From Virgifigura sp964551315 (lineage in GTDB: Bacteria; Pseudomonadota; Alphaproteobacteria; Dongiales; Dongiaceae), in the NCBI GenBank assembly GCA_964551315.1, contig CAZKCM010000012.1:17626-81625 (forward strand): a stretch of 64,000 nucleotides of DNA, in the 5' to 3' direction. Below, piece by piece: positions 61,570-64,000 of the stretch; position 1 is the first letter of the stretch, and the number at the start of each line of letters is the position of its first letter. The notes beneath the pieces are model-generated. The model made no database searches. It saw only the letters and a list, made by a program, of their open reading frames with translations, and had not been told where the DNA came from. The translations under genes and the position numbers were made by a program.

Positions 61570-62505
61570 ATGGCACCGGACATCGTCGGGCTCGGCGAGC
61601 CGCTGCTTGAATTCAACCAAGTCCCGAGCCGGACGGACGAGCCGATCTACCGCCTTGGCCACGGCGGCGATACGTCGAACGCGATGATTGCCGCCGCCCG
61701 CCAGGGCGCGAAGACCGGCTACGTCACCGCGCTCGGTGCGGATCCCTTCGGCGACTCGCTCCTGGCGCTCTGGCAGCGCGAGGGCGTCGACGCGAGCCGG
61801 GTTGTCCGAGACCCGGCCGCGCATACCGGTATCTATTTCGTCTCGCACGGCCCCAAGGGGCACGTCTTCACCTATATGCGTGCGGGCTCCGCGGCGAGCC
61901 GGTTCGGTTCGGGAAGCTTGCCGCTCGACTACATCGCCAGAGCCAGGTTCCTGCATGTCTCGGGCATCAGTCAGGCGATCAGCGACGTTGCCGCCGACGC
62001 GGTCTTCGCCGCCGTGCGGCATGCCCGCGCGAACGGGGTGAGAGTGTCGTACGACACGAATCTGCGGTTGAAGCTCTGGCCGCTCGACCGCGCGCGGGCC
62101 ATCATGCACGCGACGGTTCCGCTTTGCGACGTCTTGTTGCCGAGCCTCGAGGATGCCGAGGCCCTGACGGGGCTTACCGACGCCGATGCGATTGCCGATT
62201 TCTACCTGAAGCTCGGCGCGCCGATTGTGGCCTTGAAGCTCGGCCCGGAGGGGGCGCTCGTCGCGACGGTGTCGGAGCGCCGCCGCGTTCCCGGAAATCC
62301 GGTCAAAGTCGTGGATGCGACGGGGGCAGGTGACACGTTCGACGGTTCATTCCTGGCGATGATGGTTGCGGGCCGGGACCCGTTCGAAGCGGCGCGCTAC
62401 GCCAATGCCGCTGCGGCCCTGTCGACACAGGGCTATGGTGCGGTGGCTCCAATCCCGCGGCGTGACCAGGTTCTGGCATTTCTCAAGACTCTGGATGGTC
62501 TCTAA
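61570..62505 (+). CDS. kdgK: PfkB-family sugar kinase (2-keto-3-deoxygluconate kinase-like)
   Basis: The protein has 311 residues. The first PfkB motif region is GGDTSNAMIAAARQGAKTGYVTALG and the second is DATGAGDTFDGSFLAM, with the catalytic Asp in GAGDTF. The start IVGLGEPLLEFNQ is typical of KDG kinases. It would phosphorylate KDG to KDPG, the substrate of the preceding aldolase. The sugar acid source is not encoded in the window. Confidence 0.85.
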   Translation: MAPDIVGLGEPLLEFNQVPSRTDEPIYRLGHGGDTSNAMIAAARQGAKTGYVTALGADPFGDSLLALWQREGVDASRVVRDPAAHTGIYFVSHGPKGHVFTYMRAGSAASRFGSGSLPLDYIARARFLHVSGISQAISDVAADAVFAAVRHARANGVRVSYDTNLRLKLWPLDRARAIMHATVPLCDVLLPSLEDAEALTGLTDADAIADFYLKLGAPIVALKLGPEGALVATVSERRRVPGNPVKVVDATGAGDTFDGSFLAMMVAGRDPFEAARYANAAAALSTQGYGAVAPIPRRDQVLAFLKTLDGL

Positions 62506-62648
62506 CGCCGACGCTGGTTACTGCCGGCCATTTCACCTTGCTTTTTCTCGGATCGGCGCGATCATTAAGTGGTCGACCAATCGTGAATAAGTTCTCGGCG
62601 GCGCGCGTCTTTCGCCGTTGCCGAGAAACAACAAAGTGGGAGGGCGTT

Positions 62649-63875
62649 TTGAGGGCAACCATCAGAAGCGCCGCGATCGGGGCCGCAGCCGTTTTGGCCG
62701 CCGCCATCGGCAGTCCAGCATTGGCCCAGGACTCCGAGCCGATCAAGATCGGCGCGATCTATATTCTTTCCGGCACCGCCGCGACTTATGGCGAGTTCGC
62801 CCGCGACGGTATCCAAATGGCGGTGGACGAGATCAACGCACAAGGCGGCCTCCTCGGGCGAAAGCTCGAGGTGCGAATGGAGGACAGCCAAGGGAAGGCC
62901 AACATCGCGATCCAGGCGGCGCGAAAGCTCGTCTACCAGGACGAGGTCGATCTGCTGATGGGCATCGACTCCAGCGGGGTTGCCAACGGCATTGCGCCGG
63001 TTGTGTCGGAACTGCAGCGGCCTTTCCTGATCACCCATGCCGCGACGCCGGACGTGACCGGCAAGCTGTGCAACGAGTGGCTCTTCCGCAACTCCGTCAA
63101 CGTCAACCAGCACATGAAGGGCGCCGCCCTCCTGGCGAAGGACCTGCCGGCGAAACGGTGGACGACGATCGGCCCGGACTACGCCTTCGGTCACCAATCC
63201 TGGGAGTATTTCCAGAAATACCTGGCGGAGGTGAAGCCCGACGCGGAGTTCATGACGGAGACCGCGTTTCCGCAATTCGGGGCCGAGGACTTCACTCCCT
63301 TCATCAACAGGATCATGGCCGCGAAGCCCGAGGGGATCCTGATCTCGGTCTGGGGCGGCGATCTCGTCAACTTCATCCGGCAGGCAAACGATCTCGGATT
63401 CTTCGATCAGGATTTCGAGATCCTTCTGACCCTGGGTGCGGCGACCGAGGTGCTGTATGCGCTGGGCGACCAGATGCCGGAGGGGCTCTGGGCGGGGACC
63501 CGGTACTGGTATGACGCGAAGGACACGCCGATCAACCGCCAGTTCGTGGACGGCTATTACGAGCGTTACGGACGGTATCCCAGCTATAACGCCCAGAACG
63601 CCTATGCCGGCGTCTACACCTTCAAAGCGGCGATCGAGGAAGCCGGCAGCGTCGAGCCGGCGGCGGTGGCGGCGGCCATGAAGGGTCTGACCGTCAAGGC
63701 GCCAATCGGCACCTACACGCTGCGTCCCGAGGATCATCAGGCCCTCGTCGACGATTTCTGGGGCGTCACAAAGGCCCGTGGGGATTCGCCGATCCGGACG
63801 CTCGACCCGGTGCGGGTCTTCGCCGCGGCGGACGTGACGCCGGCGCCATCCGAAACCGGCTGCACGATGCAATAG
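62649..63875 (+). CDS. Branched-chain-amino-acid-type ABC substrate-binding protein
   Basis: The protein has about 408 residues. I choose TTG 62649 because GGGAGGG lies just upstream and a signal peptide then follows at once (AIGAAAVLAAAIGSPALAQ). The type I binding fold shows IKIGAIYILSGTAATYGEFARDGIQMAVDEINAQGGLLG and DLLMGIDSSGVANGIAPVVSE. Such LivJ-like receptors bind amino acids, amides or aromatic acids. A permease gene begins 69 bases after it. Confidence 0.85.
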   Translation: MRATIRSAAIGAAAVLAAAIGSPALAQDSEPIKIGAIYILSGTAATYGEFARDGIQMAVDEINAQGGLLGRKLEVRMEDSQGKANIAIQAARKLVYQDEVDLLMGIDSSGVANGIAPVVSELQRPFLITHAATPDVTGKLCNEWLFRNSVNVNQHMKGAALLAKDLPAKRWTTIGPDYAFGHQSWEYFQKYLAEVKPDAEFMTETAFPQFGAEDFTPFINRIMAAKPEGILISVWGGDLVNFIRQANDLGFFDQDFEILLTLGAATEVLYALGDQMPEGLWAGTRYWYDAKDTPINRQFVDGYYERYGRYPSYNAQNAYAGVYTFKAAIEEAGSVEPAAVAAAMKGLTVKAPIGTYTLRPEDHQALVDDFWGVTKARGDSPIRTLDPVRVFAAADVTPAPSETGCTMQ

Positions 63876-63889
63876 CCACCTTCGATCGA

Positions 63890-63923
63890 CCCCGCCCTCT
63901 GGCTCCCGGGGCAGAGGGCGGGG
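63890..63923 (+). promoter_or_regulatory. Intercistronic 12-bp hairpin between binding protein and permease genes
   Basis: CCCCGCCCTCTG (63890-63901) pairs perfectly with CAGAGGGCGGGG (63912-63923). There is no T tract, so it is more likely an mRNA 3'-end stabiliser that favours high binding-protein expression than a full terminator. Confidence 0.6.
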
Positions 63924-63944
63924 CGTCTCCTGCAGGTTTGGTCG

Positions 63945-64000
63945 ATGGCCACCTTCGTTGCCGCGCTGCTCAACAGCCTCGACATCGGCATGCTGTTGTT
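63945..64000 (+). CDS. LivH-type ABC permease, N-terminus only (truncated by window edge)
   Basis: The visible start MATFVAALLNSLDIGMLL resembles the first helix of LivH permeases. Position after a LivJ-like receptor supports the call. Only 18 codons are in the window. Confidence 0.6.
   Translation, partial: MATFVAALLNSLDIGMLL

Overview
The window is high-GC, densely packed DNA from an alphaproteobacterium, probably a metabolically versatile soil or marine member of the Hyphomicrobiales or Rhodospirillales. This assignment rests on gene families and arrangement only: many ABC and TRAP importers, a Mesorhizobium-type vitamin B6 pathway, biotin-linked PxpABC genes, and GlxA, FCD-GntR and CueR regulators. 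No rRNA, tRNA, CRISPR array or intact insertion sequence was seen. The window begins inside a LysR regulator and ends inside a LivH-type permease.

Left part. Positions 1-8947 hold a sugar-type ABC importer (TorT-like binding protein, RbsA-like ATPase, RbsC-like permease). It is followed by pxpA, a biotin carrier, a biotin carboxylase, pxpB, pxpC and the biotin transporter bioY, so it reads as uptake plus biotin-dependent breakdown of a lactam or amide. Positions 9354-16532 are a copper island: a SHOCT protein, CopB-type and CopA-type ATPases, a CopZ chaperone, a methyltransferase and CueR, with two promoters that carry the 19-bp MerR-type spacer. Positions 16696-18363 hold a RidA-like protein and an MFS exporter. 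Positions 18626-20128 hold an ammonium transporter and a 55-residue membrane protein behind a sigma-54-type promoter. A stem-loop-rich stretch without a recognisable gene follows (20762-20933), then a frameshifted LysE gene and OsmC.

Middle part. Positions 22613-30293 form a leftward operon for a quaternary-amine-type compound: two nearly duplicate binding proteins, two permeases, a CBS-domain ATPase, an isochorismatase-fold amidase and an M24 enzyme resembling DddP. A GlxA-type regulator lies upstream, and a 21-bp-spaced direct repeat sits in the presumed operator. Positions 31615-37191 are a surface glycan module (glycosyltransferase, UDP-galactopyranose mutase, glycosidase, ABC exporter). 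An arylsulfotransferase-like protein and a hemerythrin-like protein follow.

Right part, the most interesting. From 40054 to 60128 lie close relatives of the Mesorhizobium loti vitamin B6 degradation enzymes: pyridoxine 4-oxidase, pyridoxamine-pyruvate aminotransferase, pyridoxal 4-dehydrogenase, 4-pyridoxolactonase and the 5-formyl-3-hydroxy-2-methylpyridine-4-carboxylate dehydrogenase. With them are a TRAP importer, a BMP/nucleoside-type ABC importer and an FCD-GntR regulator. The classical lower-pathway genes (dicarboxylate decarboxylase, FAD ring-opening oxygenase, amidohydrolase) are absent from the window. In their place a gentisate/salicylate-type cupin dioxygenase, a beta-propeller protein, a RidA and a GST precede the dehydrogenase. 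I infer a variant lower route in which the pyridine ring is opened by the cupin dioxygenase. The window closes with KDPG aldolase, a KDG-type sugar kinase and the start of a branched-chain-type ABC importer.
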